This document shows positions 9,359 through 19,256 of a stretch of 37,985 nt of DNA, piece after piece. Each line of letters starts with the position of its first letter. Positions within the stretch are counted from its first letter, which is position 1. Source of the stretch: Parcubacteria group bacterium (GTDB lineage: Bacteria > Patescibacteriota > JACQLU01); the NCBI GenBank assembly GCA_016203935.1, contig JACQLU010000030.1, positions 1-37,985 of the forward strand. The letters are read 5' to 3'. A program made the translations under genes and the position numbers. Under the pieces are notes generated by a model that searched no databases, was not told the origin of the DNA, and saw only the letters and a list, made by a program, of their open reading frames with translations.

Positions 9359-10225
9359 ATGTCTCACCCACTCCATGACGAAAAACTGAAAGAATTAGAG
9401 TTAAAGGCGCTTGAGGTGCGGAGGCTCCTCATCGAAATGCTGGTCGAGGCGAAGAGCGGGCACACTGCCGGCCCACTGGGGATGGCCGACATTTTTACCG
9501 CGTTCTATTTTCATATCTTAGATCACGACCCCAAAAATCCCGAGTGGCCCGAACGCGACCGCTTGATTCTCTCAAATGGTCACATTGTTCCGATCCGCTA
9601 TGCCGTCATGGCCCTCGCCGGCTATTTCCCGGTGGAAGAGGCAAAGAAGACGTTAAGAAAATTCGGTTCGCGCCTACAAGGGCATCCCGAGCGGGAACGA
9701 CTCCCCGGCATGGAGACTACTTCGGGGCCGCTCGGTTCCGGCTTAAGCCAAGCCGCCGGTATCGCGTACGGCGCGAAGATGGATAAACGCCGTTTCCGCG
9801 TCTATTGCCTTATGTCTGATGGCGAGCAGGATGCGGGGAATGTCTGGGAGGGAGCGATGTTTGCGGCCAAATACAAGCTTAATAACCTAACCGCCATCAT
9901 CGACCGTAATAATATTCAGATTAACGGGATGACCGAAGAGGTGATGCCGCTTGAGCCTTTGGAAGATAAATACAAAGCCTTTGGCTGGCACGTGCTCCAC
10001 GTAGACGGGCACAATGTGCGCCACTTCGTTGATGCGATTGAACACGCGCAGGCGGTCTATGAGAAACCAACGGTGATTATCGCGCACACCATTCCGGGAA
10101 AGGGCATCGAAGAGATCGAATTCGATTACCTCTGGCACGGCAAACCGCCGAAGCCGGAGGAAGGAAAGAAGTTTTTGGATGAATTGAGGACACTCGGCGG
10201 CAAAATCCGAAGCGAGCACGAATAA
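9359..10225 (+). CDS. Transketolase, N-terminal (TPP-binding) subunit
   Basis: KSGHTAGPLGMADIFTAFYFHIL; MSDGEQDAGNVWEGAMFAAKYKLNNLTAIIDRNNIQ. Confidence 0.95.
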   Translation: MSHPLHDEKLKELELKALEVRRLLIEMLVEAKSGHTAGPLGMADIFTAFYFHILDHDPKNPEWPERDRLILSNGHIVPIRYAVMALAGYFPVEEAKKTLRKFGSRLQGHPERERLPGMETTSGPLGSGLSQAAGIAYGAKMDKRRFRVYCLMSDGEQDAGNVWEGAMFAAKYKLNNLTAIIDRNNIQINGMTEEVMPLEPLEDKYKAFGWHVLHVDGHNVRHFVDAIEHAQAVYEKPTVIIAHTIPGKGIEEIEFDYLWHGKPPKPEEGKKFLDELRTLGGKIRSEHE

Positions 10226-10255
10226 GAGGTTGCATAAGTAACTTTATCCCCATCC

Positions 10256-11242
10256 ATGCTCAATCCCAACGCCCATCTAGTCTCCAATTGGAACGACCGT
10301 ACCAAGATCGAGATGCTCCCGACGCGCGATGGGTTTGGGAAGGGTTTGGTTGCCGCGGGCGAGAAGGATCCTCGCGTCGTGGTGCTGTGCGCTGACCTTG
10401 CCGAATCCACACGCGCAATGTGGTTTAAAGAAAAATTCCCCGATCGTTATATTGAGATCGGCGTTGCCGAGCAGAACCTTGCCACCGTAGCCTCCGGACT
10501 CGCCGCGTATGGCAAGATTCCTTTTATTACTTCGTACGCCGCGTTTAGCCCCGGCCGCAACAACGAACAGATTCGCACAACCATTGCGCTTAATAATGTG
10601 CCGGTAAAGATTGGAGGGGCGCACGCGGGGATCTCGGTTGGGCCCGATGGCGCAACCCACCAGGCGCTTGAAGACGCTGGGCTCATGCGGATGCTTCCGC
10701 GCATGACCGTGCTTATTCCGTGTGATGCCGTGGAAGCAGAGAAGGCGACCGTCGCGGCCGCATCGCTTCCCGGACCCGTCTACATCCGCTTCGGTCGCGA
10801 AAAGTCAGCGGTCTTGACCACCAAGGAGACGCCCTTTCAAGTCGGCAAAGCCGAAGTCTATCGCGAGGGAAACGACGCAACCATCATTGCCGCCGGCATG
10901 CTACTTTATAACGCGCTTCTCGCCGCCGAAGAACTTGGCAAAGAAGGTCTCGATATTCGCGTCGTCAATAGTCATACCTTAAAGCCAATCGATAGCGAGA
11001 CAATCGTGGCCGCCGCGAGAGAGACCGGCGCGATTGTGACCGTTGAAGAGCATCAAATCTATGGCGGACTTGGATCGGCAGTGGCCGAGGTGATCGTAGC
11101 GCATCAGCCGGTACCCATGGAATTTATTGGCGTCCGCGACCGCTTTGGCGAATCCGGAGAACCCGCGGAGCTCATCGAAGCCTTCGGCCTAGGAGTAAGT
11201 CATATCAAGGAGGCAGTGAAGAAAGTAATCGAGCGGAAATAA
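10256..11242 (+). CDS. Transketolase, C-terminal subunit
   Basis: IEIGVAEQNLATVASGLAAYGKIPFITSYAAF and downstream transketolase C-terminal pattern. Confidence 0.95.
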   Translation: MLNPNAHLVSNWNDRTKIEMLPTRDGFGKGLVAAGEKDPRVVVLCADLAESTRAMWFKEKFPDRYIEIGVAEQNLATVASGLAAYGKIPFITSYAAFSPGRNNEQIRTTIALNNVPVKIGGAHAGISVGPDGATHQALEDAGLMRMLPRMTVLIPCDAVEAEKATVAAASLPGPVYIRFGREKSAVLTTKETPFQVGKAEVYREGNDATIIAAGMLLYNALLAAEELGKEGLDIRVVNSHTLKPIDSETIVAAARETGAIVTVEEHQIYGGLGSAVAEVIVAHQPVPMEFIGVRDRFGESGEPAELIEAFGLGVSHIKEAVKKVIERK

Positions 11243-11334
11243 AATTTCTAATTACCTAATTCCTAATGTCTCATCAATGCCTAATGATCTAATGACTAAA
11301 GTTAGAAATTAGACATTGGGAATTTTTGTTTGAT

Positions 11335-13299
11335 ATGTCTCGCTCTCTCGTTCTCGGTAACGGAAAGCTTCTCATCTCATTTGACCAGCACGCGCAGGTG
11401 CGGGATTTTTACTATCCCCACGTAGGGTTTCTTAATCACGTCAATGGCGAAAGCCACAAGCTCGGGGTGTGGGTGGATGGACTCTTCTCGTGGCTCTTCT
11501 GGCCGGAGTGGGAGACCCGGATTGACTATCGCGAAGAGACGATGGTTGGTTTAACCACCGCCCGCAACCAACGGCTCAAGATTCGTCTCGTGATTGAAGA
11601 TGCGGTCTATAATGAAGAACCAATTTATCTACGCAAGATCACGGTTGAGAATTTGACCGATTCGCCCCGCAACGTCCGGCTCTTCTTTGGGCAGGAATTC
11701 ACCATCGGAGGCCGCCACTCCATGTCGACCGCCTATTTTGATCCCTATAACCGTTCGGTGATCCACTATCGCGGCCGCTATCTTTTTTTGATCAATGGCA
11801 GGCGGGGGAGTCAAGGCATCGATCAATATACTGTAGGTATGGCGCACTACGCCGGCTACGAAGGCTCGTGGCGCGACGCCGAGGATGGACAGCTCTCCTC
11901 AAACCCCATCGAGCATGGGTCGGTCGATTCGGTGGTGCAGTTCTCCTTCTCGCTCCCCGCGCATACCGCCGAAGCGGTTCACTACTGGATCGCGGTGGGT
12001 CGAAAAATGAGCGACGTACAGCGTCTCAATTGGTACGTCATCAACCGAACACCAGGACACCTTCTCACCACCACGCAGGACTTCTGGCGCGCGTGGCTTC
12101 ATAAAGAAAATATTCATTTTCATAATCTTGCCCCCAAGGTCATCGCGCTTTTTCAAAAGTCACTTCTCATCATCCGTACCCACGTTGACCACGGCGGTGC
12201 CATTCTCGCCTCGGCCGATTCCGATATGCTCCAAAATGGCAAGGACACCTACGAATACACCTGGCCGCGCGACGGCGCCCTTGTCGCCTACGCACTTGAT
12301 CAAGCAGGCTACACTGAACTCACCGAGCGCTTCTTTGAATTCATGGGTTCGGTAATCCATCACGAGGGTTTTCTCCTTCATAAGTACCAATCAGATCGGG
12401 CGCTGGGCAGTTCGTGGCACCCGTGGGTCACGAACGGTCGGATCCAGCTCCCTATTCAAGAAGATGAGACGGCGCTCGTGCTCTGGGCGTTTTGGCACCA
12501 CTACCTCGCCACACAGGATATCGAGTTCGTGGAGTCGCTCTATAATGACTTTATTAAACGCGCCGCCGACTTTCTGATATTCTATCGAGACGCCGAGACC
12601 AAACTTCCCAAACCGAGTTACGAACTGTGGGAGGAACATCGCGGGGTATCCACCTTTACCACATTTACGGTGGTCGCGGCACTTCGTGCTTCAGCCCAGT
12701 TTGCCGAGTTACTCGGAAAGACTTCCGAAGCAAGTCGCTACCGGAGCGCGGCCGAGGAGACCGCCAAGGCGATCCCGCGGCTCTTCGATGAAACCCGCGG
12801 CAGTTTCATCCGTATGTTAAAGGAGATGGCCGATGGGAGTCTCACCCCCGATACCACGATCGACGCCGCAAGTCTCTTTGGCGCGATCGGTTTTGGAATC
12901 CTTTCGCCGAGTGACCCTTTGGTCGTAAAGACCGTACACGCGCTTGATGCTTCTCTCAAAGTACCAACCGTGATGGGTGGCTATGCGCGCTACGAGGGCG
13001 ATCAATATTATCGGGCAGATCCCGCGACTACCGGAAATCCATGGATTATCACCACGCTCTGGCGGGTGCTCTACGATATTGAGAACGCCAAAAAACGCGA
13101 CGAGCTTAAGGCGGTTTCCCAAGCACTTGAGTGGGTAGCCGACCGGGCGCTTCCCTCGGGGGTGCTTCCGGAGCAGATCGATCCGCATCATGGGCTTCCC
13201 ATATCCGCCGCCCCGCTCACGTGGAGCCACGCGACATTGGTGAGCACCGTGATCGCGTATCTACGAAAGATGGAGGCACTTACCGAGAAGGAGGTTTAA
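11335..13299 (+). CDS. Glycoside hydrolase family 15 (glucoamylase-like)
   Basis: GKDTYEYTWPRDGALVAYALDQAGY and late YEGDQYYRADPATTGNPWIITTLW; ATG at 11335 preferred. Confidence 0.92.
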   Translation: MSRSLVLGNGKLLISFDQHAQVRDFYYPHVGFLNHVNGESHKLGVWVDGLFSWLFWPEWETRIDYREETMVGLTTARNQRLKIRLVIEDAVYNEEPIYLRKITVENLTDSPRNVRLFFGQEFTIGGRHSMSTAYFDPYNRSVIHYRGRYLFLINGRRGSQGIDQYTVGMAHYAGYEGSWRDAEDGQLSSNPIEHGSVDSVVQFSFSLPAHTAEAVHYWIAVGRKMSDVQRLNWYVINRTPGHLLTTTQDFWRAWLHKENIHFHNLAPKVIALFQKSLLIIRTHVDHGGAILASADSDMLQNGKDTYEYTWPRDGALVAYALDQAGYTELTERFFEFMGSVIHHEGFLLHKYQSDRALGSSWHPWVTNGRIQLPIQEDETALVLWAFWHHYLATQDIEFVESLYNDFIKRAADFLIFYRDAETKLPKPSYELWEEHRGVSTFTTFTVVAALRASAQFAELLGKTSEASRYRSAAEETAKAIPRLFDETRGSFIRMLKEMADGSLTPDTTIDAASLFGAIGFGILSPSDPLVVKTVHALDASLKVPTVMGGYARYEGDQYYRADPATTGNPWIITTLWRVLYDIENAKKRDELKAVSQALEWVADRALPSGVLPEQIDPHHGLPISAAPLTWSHATLVSTVIAYLRKMEALTEKEV

Positions 13300-13319
13300 C
13301 CTTTTTTCACTATGTTCTT

Positions 13320-13862
13320 ATGAAGAAGTTCGTGGGACCCCTCATCGCAATCGCGGTTCTTATCGGAGGAATATATCTTCTTACTCTCTGGTCACAAGCG
13401 CGCAAGGAAGGGTTGCCCGGTCGCGCCGTAGCGGCGCAGGGACGAAACCATATTGCCGAAGCTGCCGCGCATGAACCATACAATACCACACCGCCGACGT
13501 CGGGTCCCCACTATGGCTATACCGCGCCGTGGGGCGTGCACGCGGAACATGTGGCTGACGAGGTGGTGGTGCACAATCTTGAACACGGGGGAGTCATCGT
13601 AAATTATGATTGCAATCGTTCGGGGGAGAATCTTTCGGAGGATGAGCGAGCAAACGCATGTGAGGAGTTGGTGAGTCAACTCACCGATATCACCACCCAG
13701 TATCGGGTGAAAGTACTGCAACATCCGTATGAGGAACTAGATTATCCTATTGTGCTCACCGCGTGGGGACGGATCATGGAGCTTGATCGCTTTGATAAAG
13801 ATCTGATTCAAAAGTTCATCCGCGCGTTTAGGGATAAAGGACCAGAGCGGACGATTGAATAG
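13320..13862 (+). CDS. DUF3105 domain membrane-anchored protein
   Basis: N-terminal TM; YNTTPPTSGPHYGYTAPWGVH...VVHNLEHGGVIVNYDC. Confidence 0.9.
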   Translation: MKKFVGPLIAIAVLIGGIYLLTLWSQARKEGLPGRAVAAQGRNHIAEAAAHEPYNTTPPTSGPHYGYTAPWGVHAEHVADEVVVHNLEHGGVIVNYDCNRSGENLSEDERANACEELVSQLTDITTQYRVKVLQHPYEELDYPIVLTAWGRIMELDRFDKDLIQKFIRAFRDKGPERTIE

Positions 13863-13974
13863 AATGACTAATTCCTAATTTCTAATGTCTAAAATGGCTA
13901 AGAAGAATTTTGTGGTTAAATCATTCGGTCATTAGGATTTGATTAGACATTAGAGAATTAGTCATTAGACATTT

Positions 13975-14427
13975 ATGAAAGTTTATTTCGGCGCTGACCA
14001 TCGTGGATTTCACCTCAAGGAGAAACTCAAAGCCTTTCTTAGCGGGAAGGGATATGAGGTGATTGATCTGGGAAATGATCGGTTGGAGCCGGGCGACGAC
14101 TACACCGCGTTTGCGCTCAAAGTTGCCAACGCCGTCGCCGAACATCCGCGGGAAGATCGAGGGATTCTCCTCTGCGGCTCCGGCGTGGGTGTCGATATCA
14201 CCGCGAATAAAATTGATGGTATCCGTTCGGCACTGGTGGCAGATGAAGCGCGTGCCCGAACCTCGCGCACCGATGATGATACGAATGTGCTGGCGCTTCC
14301 CGCCGACACTATAGAAGAGGCGCTCGCCGAGCGTATCGCCGTGGCGTGGCTCACCACCCCATTTTCTGGCACCGAACGCCATCAACGCAGGTTAAAAGAT
14401 ATTGAGGAGATTGAGAAGCATAACTAG
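13975..14427 (+). CDS. rpiB: Ribose-5-phosphate isomerase B (RpiB/LacA/LacB family)
   Basis: MKVYFGADHRGFHLKEKLKAFL; ILLCGSGVGVDITANKIDGIRSA. Confidence 0.95.
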   Translation: MKVYFGADHRGFHLKEKLKAFLSGKGYEVIDLGNDRLEPGDDYTAFALKVANAVAEHPREDRGILLCGSGVGVDITANKIDGIRSALVADEARARTSRTDDDTNVLALPADTIEEALAERIAVAWLTTPFSGTERHQRRLKDIEEIEKHN

Positions 14428-14519
14428 CGATCCGAATGCTCCTAATTACATCCGAATCTACAAATATCCGATCCGAATTATTCGTATCATTCGGATGTCA
14501 TTCGTAGATTAGGATCGCG
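14428..14519. repeat. Terminal-inverted-repeat intergenic element
   Basis: GCGATCC...GGATCGC ends; CCGAAT/ATTCGG words inverted around the centre. Confidence 0.8.
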
Positions 14520-14524
14520 TAGAT

Positions 14525-15175
14525 ATGATCGAAATCATCCCCGCCATTCTCGAAGACCATTTTCGTAACGTAGAGCGGAAGATCCGCAAAGTGGAATCGC
14601 TTGTGGAGTGGATTCAGCTTGACGTGGTCGATGGACATTTTGTTCATCACAAGACGTGGAACTCACCGCACGATCTTCCTAAACTTCGTACCAAAGCGAA
14701 AATCGAGGCCGATCTCATGATTGTGAATCCCGAGCTTTACGTGGATGACTGGATCGAAGGGGGTGCTAACCGTATCATGGTACATGTTGAGGTAGTACAC
14801 GATTGGGAGGAGATTATACGAGAGTGTAGGCATGCACACGTAGAGATCGGCGCATCGTTCAACCCCGAGACAGCTATTGATGTCATTCTGCCATTGCTTG
14901 GCAAGATCGATTCCGTACTCTTGTTAGGGGTTGCACCGGGGTTTGGTCACCAACCGTTTCAGCCCGAAGTTCTTGAGAAGGTCAAACTGCTGCATGCCAA
15001 AGCGCCTACGCTTCCCATCGAAGTCGACGGCGGAATCAATCCCGATACTATAGGTTCAATCGCCAAAGCCGGCGCCACCCGTTTCGCCGCGGGAAGTTAC
15101 ATCTTCCGCGACGACGATCCCTCCGATGAAATTGCGTTATTGAAAAAATTAGCAGAAGAAGCGGTAGCTTCCTAG
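14525..15175 (+). CDS. Ribulose-phosphate 3-epimerase-like TIM-barrel protein
   Basis: WIQLDVVDGHFVHH and LPIEVDGGINPDTIGSIAKAGATRFAAGSYIF; metal-ligand positions altered (see findings). Confidence 0.85.
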   Translation: MIEIIPAILEDHFRNVERKIRKVESLVEWIQLDVVDGHFVHHKTWNSPHDLPKLRTKAKIEADLMIVNPELYVDDWIEGGANRIMVHVEVVHDWEEIIRECRHAHVEIGASFNPETAIDVILPLLGKIDSVLLLGVAPGFGHQPFQPEVLEKVKLLHAKAPTLPIEVDGGINPDTIGSIAKAGATRFAAGSYIFRDDDPSDEIALLKKLAEEAVAS

Positions 15176-15189
15176 ATACTTATATCAAA

Positions 15190-16185
15190 ATGTATATGTT
15201 CGACATCATTGCCATCGGCGACGCCACGATTGACGTGTTTCTTGAGCTCGATCCTCACGACGTGAAGGTGCTCACCGATCCAGAAAGCAAAGGTGAATAT
15301 CTTGCCATTCCCTATGCAGAGAAAGTGCCGGTTCAAAGTGTTGTCGAGGTGAATGCCGTGGGCAACGCCGCCAATAACGCCATAGGATCAGCTCGTTTGG
15401 GACTCAAAGCCTCCCTCTACGCCGTGGTGGGCGACGACGAGCGCGGTCACGGCATTAAGAAGGCTCTTCTCCACGAACGGGTGTCGCCAAACTATATACA
15501 GTTTGACCACGGAAAACGAACCAACTATTCGGTGGTTTTGAATCTCAAAGAAGAGCGGACGATTCTTGTCTATCATGAGCACCGGGATTACCAGCTTCCG
15601 AATTTTGCGCCGGCCAAATGGTACTACTATACTTCGATTGGTAAGGATCACGCCCAGATTCACGCGCCATTAGTTGACCAAGTGACCAAGAAAAAAGTGA
15701 AACTCGGCTTTAATCCGGGCACGCACCAGCTCCGCGAGGGTCTTTCAATCTTACAGCCGATTCTCGCAGTTACTGAAGTTCTCTTTGTGAACGCCGAGGA
15801 GTCCGAAACTCTGACGGGAGAGAAATTTACACGGAGTCGCGAAGGATTCAAATGGATGCTCGGTAAGCTTACCTCTCACGGTCCCAAGATTGCGGTAATC
15901 TCAGATGGCCCACGCGGATCGTACGCCTTCGATGGCACGCACGCGTATTTCCTTCCCATTTATGATACTCCGGTGGTGGAACGGACCGGCGTAGGGGATA
16001 GCTATGCCACCGCGTTTGTCGCAGCCCTCATTCACGGTGAGAATGTAGCCGAGGCGATGCGCTGGGGAACCTTCAATGCCTCCTCGGTGATTCAGTATAT
16101 CGGAGCGCAGAAAGGGCTTCTCACGAGGCGGGAAATGGAGAAGCTTCTTAGGGAGCATACGGAGTTGCAACCGGCAATAATATAG
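15190..16185 (+). CDS. PfkB-family carbohydrate kinase
   Basis: AIGDATIDVFLEL and C-terminal GVGDSYATAFVAALI. Confidence 0.93.
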   Translation: MYMFDIIAIGDATIDVFLELDPHDVKVLTDPESKGEYLAIPYAEKVPVQSVVEVNAVGNAANNAIGSARLGLKASLYAVVGDDERGHGIKKALLHERVSPNYIQFDHGKRTNYSVVLNLKEERTILVYHEHRDYQLPNFAPAKWYYYTSIGKDHAQIHAPLVDQVTKKKVKLGFNPGTHQLREGLSILQPILAVTEVLFVNAEESETLTGEKFTRSREGFKWMLGKLTSHGPKIAVISDGPRGSYAFDGTHAYFLPIYDTPVVERTGVGDSYATAFVAALIHGENVAEAMRWGTFNASSVIQYIGAQKGLLTRREMEKLLREHTELQPAII

Positions 16186-16380
16186 CCACCGCGCAACAGG
16201 CTACCAAGTAAGATGATTCAATGTCTAATTGACTAATTTCTAATGTCGAATTAATGGATGAAATGTCTAATGTCTAAATTCTTTCCCCTTGTTCCATTGG
16301 TCATTAGGATATTAGACATTGATTAGTAATTAGAAATTAGACATTAGAAATTTTCCGGTTAGTGTCTCTTGTCGTTTAAC

Positions 16381-17304
16381 ATGCTTGTTTCTGGTAAAGA
16401 CATTCTTATTCCAGCCTTCGAGCGGCGATATGCCGTCGGTGCTTTTAATGTCAACAACCTCGAAATTCTGCAAGCGATCATCGAGGCGGCGGTCGCCGAG
16501 CGATCGCCCGTGATTGTCCAAACGAGCGAGGGTGCGATTGCGTACGCGGGGATGGAGGAATTAGTTGAGATGATCACAGTTGCTGCCAATGAACACGATA
16601 TCCCGGTGGTCTTACACCTTGACCACGGAAAGAATCTTGAGGTAGTTGAGCAGGCGCTTGACTCCGGGTATACCTCGGTGATGTACGATGGTTCGGCGCT
16701 TCCCTTCGAGGAGAATGCGGCGAATACAAAGCGCGTGGTAGAGAAAGCCCACGCAAAAGGGATCTGGGTTGAGGCTGAACTTGGCGCGCTTCGCGGGGTT
16801 GAGGATTTCGTTTCGGTAGCAGAGCGTGACGCCACGTTTACCGATCCTAAGGAGGCCCGTGCGTTTGTGCAAGCGACTCACTGTGACGCCTTGGCCGTTG
16901 CCGTCGGAACTTCACACGGCGCATATAAGTTTAAAGGTGAGGCCCAGCTTGACTTTGCAAGACTTGCCAAGATCCACGAAATGGTTACCATTCCCCTCGT
17001 CCTCCACGGCGCGAGCGGTATCCCCCATGAACTTATCGAAAAAGCCGAAGCACATGGCGGAGAGTTCGGCGAGGCCCAAGGGGTTCCGGATGAGGCTATC
17101 AAAAAAGCGATCGCCCTCGGCATCGCCAAAATCAATATCGATTCAGATCTTAGGCTCGCTTTCACCGCGGGCCTACGGGTTACCCTTGATGAGAAGCCAG
17201 CCGAGTTTGATCCACGCAAAATCCTTGCCGGCGCGAAAGAACTTATAACCAAAGTAGTTCGTGCCAAGATACAACTTTTCGGTAGTTCCGGTAAAGCATA
17301 TTAG
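16381..17304 (+). CDS. fba: Class II fructose-bisphosphate aldolase
   Basis: GAFNVNNLEILQAI; VVLHLDHGKNLE; GTSHGAYKFKGEAQLDF; LVLHGASGIP. Confidence 0.95.
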   Translation: MLVSGKDILIPAFERRYAVGAFNVNNLEILQAIIEAAVAERSPVIVQTSEGAIAYAGMEELVEMITVAANEHDIPVVLHLDHGKNLEVVEQALDSGYTSVMYDGSALPFEENAANTKRVVEKAHAKGIWVEAELGALRGVEDFVSVAERDATFTDPKEARAFVQATHCDALAVAVGTSHGAYKFKGEAQLDFARLAKIHEMVTIPLVLHGASGIPHELIEKAEAHGGEFGEAQGVPDEAIKKAIALGIAKINIDSDLRLAFTAGLRVTLDEKPAEFDPRKILAGAKELITKVVRAKIQLFGSSGKAY

Positions 17305-17309
17305 TCATT

Positions 17310-17675
17310 TCACGAACGGAGGATTTCTTTCACTTTCTTCGCAATATCGCCCGCCGAGAGATTGGCTTTCACGAGGTAATCGGTCGCGCCAAGGGCCTTC
17401 CCTTTCGCAATATCCGCATCTTGCCCAAGGTTCGTGAGCATCATGATCGGAATCGCTTTGGTCGCCGGACTCTTTTTTAGTTCGGTGAGTACGGTAAATC
17501 CGTCCACTTTAGGCAGAATAATATCGAGAATGATGAGGGCGGGTTTCAATTTCTGCGCCTGGGTGAGTCCCTCTTCGCCGTCAATCGCGAGCGTCACCTC
17601 AAACCCCTCATTCGCGAGTTTCGTTTTTAAAATATTCCCTAAGAATTGGTCGTCTTCGACAAGTAATATATGCAT
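17310..17675 (-). CDS. Response regulator receiver domain protein
   Basis: HILLVEDDQFLGNILKTKL...PALIILDIILPKVDGFTVLTELK...YLVKANLS. Confidence 0.95.
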   Translation of the reverse strand: MHILLVEDDQFLGNILKTKLANEGFEVTLAIDGEEGLTQAQKLKPALIILDIILPKVDGFTVLTELKKSPATKAIPIMMLTNLGQDADIAKGKALGATDYLVKANLSAGDIAKKVKEILRS

Positions 17676-17778
17676 ACTGATACTGGTAGATAGTTATAGA
17701 TACTGAGAGATACTCGTTATACGAACAATAAGTATCTACAAGTATCGGTCGCCTGTGGCGACCAAGTATCGATAAGTA

Positions 17779-19092
17779 TCAATTTGTAGCTATTGGTAAC
17801 GTAATCGTCACGGTGGTTCCTTGATTCTCCTCTGATTCTATAGTAACGCTCCCCCCGTGGCCGTCAATGATGCGTTTGGTAAGGTAGAGACCAAGGCCAG
17901 AACCGATGTTCTCCTGTGAAGTGGCGTTGCGCGCCCTAAAAAAGCGCTCGAAAATCCGTTTCTGGTCGCCCTTAGGGATGCCGATCCCCTCGTCGCGTAT
18001 CGTGAGGAGAAACATTCTATGCTTACGTGAAACGCTGACCACGATTTTCTTTCCGCGTGGCGTATAGGTGAGTGCGTTATCGGCCACGTTCATGATCGCG
18101 TGTTTCACCGCAAGGGGGTTGACATTGAGGAGAGTCTCCCCAAGACCCGCGTCCTCGTTCCAGGTGAGGTGAAGTCCGCGCTCGACCGCGCCGGTCGTGA
18201 GAAATGTTTTGATCTCTTCAAGGAGTGCAGTCACTTTAACCGATTCGTGCGCCCTTGTCTCTTGATCAGCCATCCGCACCACACCCAGAAGTTCATCGAC
18301 AAACCGGAGCATCTTCGTATTGGCGCGTGCCCCGTGGATGAGAATATCACGCTGGGCATCGGTGAGTGTTCCGGCATCCCCGTCCAACAGGTATTGGAAC
18401 GCCCACTTCACTGCGGCGATCGGGGTCTTGAGTTGATGCGAGGCGAACGAGATGAACTCGTTCTTTTCCCGTTCGACTTTGGCGAGCTGTTTATTCACGG
18501 TGAGGAGCTTGGTAATGTAGTCCTCAACCTTCTGCCGTTGCGATTCGAGGTCAAACTGTTGAATTGCGTAGCGGCGGCTCTCAATGACAAAGAGCGAGAG
18601 CACGAGTGCTTCAAAAACCGTCATGCCGATCGCCGAGGGGCCGAGCCGGTACCAGTTATGGAGTCCCAGCGCGAGGGTCGCGAGTGTCAGCAGTATCGCG
18701 ATCTGTCGCTTGGTATAGAGGGAGAGGTCGGCCATCACCACGATAAGGACTAAGATAAAGAGCAAAAACCCGGCAAGCCTCGGCTCGATAAGCCACATTG
18801 TAAAGGTGATGAGGCCAAGGAATGCGGCGTCGATCACTACGTACCCCCAACGCACAAGGGGAATGCGGGGGAAGACGTAGTAGGTGACGGCGAGGAGTGC
18901 CACGAGCACAAAAAAGAGAAAAACCGTGCGTGTCTCCACGATCGGCTGGAAGAGAATGGCGACAAGCGCCACCACCGAGAGGAACGCGAGTCCGGTGAGG
19001 GTTGCCGAGACCACCTGCGTCCGGGGGATCACCGGCGTTGCTTCGGCCAATTTTTTATGGAGTGGGATCGGTGCTGGTGTAGGACTATCCAT
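17779..19092 (-). CDS. Membrane sensor histidine kinase
   Basis: FISFASHQLKTPIAAVKW (H box), HAIMNVADNALTYTP (N), IRDEGIGIPKGDQKRIFERFFRA, GSGLGLYLTKRII. Confidence 0.95.
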   Translation of the reverse strand: MDSPTPAPIPLHKKLAEATPVIPRTQVVSATLTGLAFLSVVALVAILFQPIVETRTVFLFFVLVALLAVTYYVFPRIPLVRWGYVVIDAAFLGLITFTMWLIEPRLAGFLLFILVLIVVMADLSLYTKRQIAILLTLATLALGLHNWYRLGPSAIGMTVFEALVLSLFVIESRRYAIQQFDLESQRQKVEDYITKLLTVNKQLAKVEREKNEFISFASHQLKTPIAAVKWAFQYLLDGDAGTLTDAQRDILIHGARANTKMLRFVDELLGVVRMADQETRAHESVKVTALLEEIKTFLTTGAVERGLHLTWNEDAGLGETLLNVNPLAVKHAIMNVADNALTYTPRGKKIVVSVSRKHRMFLLTIRDEGIGIPKGDQKRIFERFFRARNATSQENIGSGLGLYLTKRIIDGHGGSVTIESEENQGTTVTITLPIATN

Positions 19093-19256
19093 ACAAATCC
19101 ATCATACAATTAAGACCCTCCCATTGGCAAAATGCTCTTTTCCTGATAAAATGCACTCGTGCCGTGAGCAATTCCAAATTCCAAAGTCCAAATGTCAAAT
19201 GAAGCTCGAAATCCAACATTTTGATATTTGAACTTTGGATTTTGACATTTAAACGT

